From Hyphomicrobiales bacterium (GTDB lineage Bacteria > Pseudomonadota > Alphaproteobacteria > Rhizobiales > Beijerinckiaceae): a stretch of 9,759 nt of DNA. The stretch's first letter is position 1, and each line of letters opens with the position of its first letter. Both the position numbers and the translations under genes were made by a program. This document shows positions 6,949 through 9,759 of this stretch, in pieces. The stretch spans positions 1 through 9,759 of the forward strand of contig JAATEW010000316.1 in NCBI GenBank assembly GCA_015655535.1, given 5' to 3'. A model generated the notes under the pieces. That model ran no database searches. It had not been told where the DNA came from and saw only the letters and a program-made list of their open reading frames with translations.

Positions 6949-8118
6949 TTAGCGCCCCTGCAAGGCTGCGAGGACGGATGCGCTGGCCCTGCCATGCGTG
7001 GGGAGGCCCGCTTTGGTCTGGAAATCGATGATGGCCGCGCGGGTTTTGGTGCCGATCACGCCATCCATTTTGCCGTCGAGATCATAGCCGCGCTTGATCA
7101 AAAGCGCCTGCAATTCCCGCCTCTGCGCGCGCGACAGGCCCGGATCATTCGTCGGCCATGGGGCGCGCACTCCCGGCAGACCCTTCAATCTGTCGGACAG
7201 AAGAGAAACCGCCAAGACGTAAGACTCGGAGGCATTATAGGCAAAGATCGCGTTGAAATTGCGCGTCACCAGAAAGGCCGGGCCGTCGGGGCCTGCAGGC
7301 AGCAACAGTCCGGCGGACCCTTCGCCGCCGACAGGCGACCCATCGATGCGCGTAATGCCGCGCCTGGCCCAGGCCGACATGGGTTCTTTATTCTTGAAGC
7401 CGGAAGGCCCGGCATAATGCTCGGGCAGGCGTACCTCATAGCCCCAGGGCAGGCCTGTGACCCAGCCGCTCTTATGCAAATAATTGGCAGTCGAGCCCAA
7501 AGCGTCCGGCACCGAACCGATCAAATCGCGGCGCCCATCGCCGTCGAGATCGACCGCGATGCGCAGAAAGGTCGAGGGCATGAATTGCGTATGGCCGAAG
7601 GCGCCCGCCCAGGAGCCCATGAATTTATTCGGATCGACATCGCCCGCGTCGAGAATTTTCAAGGCCGAGATCAGCTCGCCGCGAAAATAGGACTGCCGCC
7701 GCCCTTCGCAAGACAACGTCGCGAGCGATTGAATGATGGGCCGCTTACCGAAGTTTTGGCCGAAATTGGATTCGACGCCCCAGATCGCCGCGATGACATG
7801 CGCATCAACGCCATAGCGGCTTTCGGCAACGGAAAGCGCATGCGCCCATTGATGCATCTGGGCCCGGCCGTCATTGACGCGCTCGTCATCGACGAGGCCT
7901 GCCAGATAATCCCAAATCTTCGTCTGGAATTCGGGCTGCGCCGTCTCGAAAGCAAGAAGATCGGGATCGAAAGTCAGATCGCGCGTCGCCGACTCGATCG
8001 TCCGCGCCGAGACGCCCGCGCTCGCAGCCTTGGCCCGCAATTCGCCAAGGCACTCCTGAAACCCGGCGGAGGCGGGAACGGTCGAGAGCAACAGGGCCCA
8101 GGCAGCGAAGCGAATCAT
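6949..8118 (-). CDS. Lytic murein transglycosylase, MltB family, with C-terminal peptidoglycan-binding domain
   Basis: The product has 389 residues. A signal peptide spans residues 1-18 (MIRFAAWALLLSTVPASA), with no lipobox Cys, so it is soluble periplasmic rather than a lipoprotein. The SLT_2/MltB catalytic domain spans about 20-315. IWGVESNFGQ holds the expected catalytic Glu (E116), GSWAGAFGHTQFMPST lies at 168-183, and NFNAIFAYNASESYVLAVSLLSDRL-type sequence at about 287-311. DLDGDGRRD (190-198) resembles the EF-hand-like calcium loop of Slt35/MltB. A PG_binding_1 domain follows at about 328-386 (LQALLIKRGYDLDGKMDGVIG). The enzyme cleaves the MurNAc-GlcNAc bond of peptidoglycan to leave 1,6-anhydroMurNAc. 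It lies 149 bases after ftsX on the same strand, with a repeat hairpin between, so it may have its own promoter. TATGTT (8152-8157, minus strand) is a possible -10 with a poor -35. The start at 8118 has GGTGA 4 bases upstream. Confidence 0.93.
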   Translation of the reverse strand: MIRFAAWALLLSTVPASAGFQECLGELRAKAASAGVSARTIESATRDLTFDPDLLAFETAQPEFQTKIWDYLAGLVDDERVNDGRAQMHQWAHALSVAESRYGVDAHVIAAIWGVESNFGQNFGKRPIIQSLATLSCEGRRQSYFRGELISALKILDAGDVDPNKFMGSWAGAFGHTQFMPSTFLRIAVDLDGDGRRDLIGSVPDALGSTANYLHKSGWVTGLPWGYEVRLPEHYAGPSGFKNKEPMSAWARRGITRIDGSPVGGEGSAGLLLPAGPDGPAFLVTRNFNAIFAYNASESYVLAVSLLSDRLKGLPGVRAPWPTNDPGLSRAQRRELQALLIKRGYDLDGKMDGVIGTKTRAAIIDFQTKAGLPTHGRASASVLAALQGR

Positions 8119-8213
8119 GATGTCACCAAACCTCTTGAGACGCCTTTCCGCAACATAGCCGAAACCTTGTGAGTCGGGAATCCGACCAAGATGTGGCGCT
8201 CCCCGTTAACCCC

Positions 8214-8262
8214 GAGCGGGATGAGGAAAAGTGTGCAGCGGTTTTCCGCTCGCATCCCGCTC
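8214..8262. repeat. REP-like hairpin element between ftsX and the transglycosylase gene
   Basis: Perfect 10-base arms GAGCGGGATG (8214-8223) and CATCCCGCTC (8253-8262) enclose an inner GGAAAA (8225-8230) and TTTTCC (8242-8247). The form GAGCGGGATGAGGAAAA...TTTTCCGC...CATCCCGCTC resembles, from memory, a dispersed intergenic palindrome seen in Hyphomicrobiales genomes. It is unrelated in sequence to the pair at 1067-1208. It begins 5 bases after the ftsX stop on the minus strand and could act as a transcript 3' end or an attenuating hairpin before the downstream gene. Confidence 0.6.
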
Positions 8263-8267
8263 TAAAC

Positions 8268-9254
8268 TTAAGACAGCCGCCGCAAATGCCGGAACACGAT
8301 GATGCGCGACACGAAACCCGTCGTGACCGCGATGCCGGCGGCAATGAGCGCGATCAAAAGATAGCCTTTCAACTCCAGCCCGAAACTGCCGAACATGGCT
8401 TCGATCTGGTCGCCGCCCGGCGTCGCCCGCCACCAGGACGATAAGGTGCCAAGCACCAGAAAGACCAGGATGGCCGAGCCGCCGCCGATGCCGCCGCCGC
8501 GCAATCCGAGCCGGAAAAAATGGCTCTGGAACTGCCGCGAGATGAATTGATCCGCCGCGCCGACAAAATGCAGAACTTCGATGATCTCGCGATTGCCCGC
8601 CATGGCCCCGCGCGTCGCAAAACCGACCGCGAGCATCATCGCGACAAGCACAAGCAAGAAGATCAGCACGGCGACGATGACGACGGTCTTCGCCATGACC
8701 GCGAGCCGGCTCAACCACAGACGGTGATCGTCGAGCGTCGCGCCTGCCACCTTGTCGGCCAAAGCCTGACGCAAGGCGCTGGCGTCAAGCTGCGCGCCGG
8801 AATTGAGTTTCAAAACGATGAGGCGCGGCACCGGCAGTTCGGAAAGATCGAGTCCGGCGCCGAGCCAAGGCTGCAGAAGCGCTTCGGACTCGGCCTTGGT
8901 GTAGGCGCGCACATCGGAAATCGCCGGAAACGACCGCGCCGCTTCGACGGCTTTCGCTGTCTCGGCTTCGAGGTCGCGGCCGACGATCGGGCGCACTTGA
9001 ATCGTCATCTCGCGCGAGATGGATTGCCGCCAATCCTGCGAGGTCTCGGCGATCAGCATGGCGGCGCCAGCGGTGAGCGAGGCGAGAAAGGTCATGATGG
9101 CGATGACGGTGACGAGCGCGCGGCCGGCGATCGAGGTCGCAGGCACCAAAGGCATGTCGCGCTTCAGGCCATTGCGAACTTGCGCCGCGTCGTCGGCGTC
9201 ATCCATCAGTTTTTCGAGTGTGAGCTTGCGAATGCTCATGCGGCCATCATTCAT
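8268..9254 (-). CDS. ftsX: Cell division ABC transporter membrane subunit FtsX
   Basis: The product has 328 residues from the chosen ATG at 9254. An N-terminal cytoplasmic segment is rich in Asp and Lys. TM1 lies at about 42-68, then a periplasmic domain of about 120 residues (70-186, with MTIQVRPIVGRD and a YTKAESEALL segment). TM2 lies at about 189-214, then the FtsX hallmark NREIIEVLHFVGAADQFI, then TM3 at about 256-272 and TM4 at about 297-318. Four helices and one large periplasmic loop are the FtsX plan. FtsX is the membrane partner of FtsE; in model bacteria the complex acts at the septum and activates peptidoglycan hydrolases through that loop. The start overlaps the ftsE stop by 8 bases. 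An alternative ATG at 9239 would start 7 bases after it; neither has a strong ribosome site, which fits translational coupling. An upstream extension to 9296 lies within ftsE and is unlikely. Confidence 0.93.
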   Translation of the reverse strand: MNDGRMSIRKLTLEKLMDDADDAAQVRNGLKRDMPLVPATSIAGRALVTVIAIMTFLASLTAGAAMLIAETSQDWRQSISREMTIQVRPIVGRDLEAETAKAVEAARSFPAISDVRAYTKAESEALLQPWLGAGLDLSELPVPRLIVLKLNSGAQLDASALRQALADKVAGATLDDHRLWLSRLAVMAKTVVIVAVLIFLLVLVAMMLAVGFATRGAMAGNREIIEVLHFVGAADQFISRQFQSHFFRLGLRGGGIGGGSAILVFLVLGTLSSWWRATPGGDQIEAMFGSFGLELKGYLLIALIAAGIAVTTGFVSRIIVFRHLRRLS

Positions 9255-9759
9255 AGATGTGCAGGCGGCTGTCGCCGAGGACGAGCCGCCGTGCACCTTC
9301 GAACTGATCCATCAAAGCCAAATCATGCGTGGCAATGACAACCGAGGTGCCGGACTTGTGCAACTCGGTGAAGAGCCGCAGCAGGCGGCGCGCCAAAGTC
9401 GGATCGACATTGCCGGTCGGCTCGTCGGCCAGAAGAAGCTCGGGCCGTACGATCAAAGCCCGTGCGATCGCCGCGCGCTGCTTCTCGCCGCCCGAAAGCA
9501 CCGCCGGCAGAATATGCATGCGGTCGCCGAGCCCGACCCAGCGCAAAAGCTCGATCACCTCGGCGCGATAGGTCGCTTCCTCGCGGCCCTGCACGCGCAA
9601 AGGCAGAGCGACATTCTCGTAAGTCGTCAAATGGTCGAGCAGGCGGAAATCCTGAAACACGACGCCGATGCGCCGCCGCAGGCTCGTGATCGTGTCTTTG
9701 TCGAGCTGCGCTGCGTCATGCCCGAACAGATTGATGAGCCCGCGCGTCGGCCGCAGCGA
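9247..9759 (-). CDS. ftsE: Cell division ATP-binding protein FtsE, N-terminus outside the window
   Basis: The last 170 residues are present and the frame stays open to the window edge. In visible numbering it has the Q-loop VVFQDF (Q36), ABC signature LSGGEKQR (88-95), Walker B LLLADEP (108-114), D-loop NVD (117-119) and H-loop Glu-free THD (H145). The Walker A motif would lie in the missing part; the full-length family protein is about 220 residues. The DFRLLDHLTTYENVALPL stretch after the Q-loop is characteristic of FtsE. The ATPase drives the FtsEX complex with FtsX, which follows directly and overlaps the end of this gene. The codon at 9660 is an internal GTG, not the start. Confidence 0.93.
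   Translation of the reverse strand, partial: SLRPTRGLINLFGHDAAQLDKDTITSLRRRIGVVFQDFRLLDHLTTYENVALPLRVQGREEATYRAEVIELLRWVGLGDRMHILPAVLSGGEKQRAAIARALIVRPELLLADEPTGNVDPTLARRLLRLFTELHKSGTSVVIATHDLALMDQFEGARRLVLGDSRLHIYE

Noticed and set aside
6994..8172. Plus-strand open frame of 392 codons
   Set aside because: It is antisense to the lytic transglycosylase, whose catalytic and peptidoglycan-binding motifs are clear on the other strand.
8173..8186. Small inverted repeat GTCGG-GAAT-CCGAC
   Set aside because: Five-base arms arise often by chance in GC-rich DNA; there is no support for an operator.
8520..9338. Plus-strand open frame of 272 codons
   Set aside because: It is antisense to ftsX and the end of ftsE.

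Overview
The window is GC-rich chromosomal DNA that looks like an alphaproteobacterium of the order Hyphomicrobiales (Rhizobiales). The evidence is the strong GC bias of third codon positions, an ftsE-ftsX pair of alphaproteobacterial type, an NdvB-like GH94 protein, and short hairpin repeats of the CCTCATCCTGAGG type that I associate with this order. A Beijerinckiaceae-like host is possible, but this is inference without a database search.

Layout. At the left edge, two plus-strand genes (2-442, cut at the window edge, and 442-1053) encode TPM-domain membrane proteins. They are translationally coupled (TGATG). In many bacteria such a pair follows lemA, which would lie just outside the window. 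They run toward a large minus-strand gene (1216-6687) encoding an 1823-residue protein. This has about 730 residues of multi-pass membrane sequence, followed by NdvB-like carbohydrate-binding modules and a GH94 phosphorylase-type catalytic domain. The gap between the converging genes (1054-1215) is filled by two related REP-like hairpins in head-to-head orientation. One of them has A6/T6 flanks and can serve as a terminator in both directions.

To the right, all genes are on the minus strand. In transcription order they are ftsE (3' part, 9247-9759), ftsX (8268-9254), an MltB-family lytic transglycosylase with a C-terminal peptidoglycan-binding domain (6949-8118), then the GH94 membrane protein. 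ftsE and ftsX overlap and form an operon. Between ftsX and the transglycosylase lies a second hairpin repeat of a different family (8214-8262). The 261-base gap before the GH94 gene shows no convincing promoter or terminator.

How they fit together. The theme is the cell envelope. FtsEX couples the divisome to peptidoglycan hydrolysis, the transglycosylase cleaves peptidoglycan, and the GH94 protein probably handles a beta-glucan or oligosaccharide at the membrane. The most unusual item is the GH94 protein: it keeps the NdvB-like C-terminal half, but in place of the GT84 synthase region it has a large membrane domain I do not recognise. I saw no phage genes, insertion sequence, CRISPR array, tRNA, rRNA or defence system.
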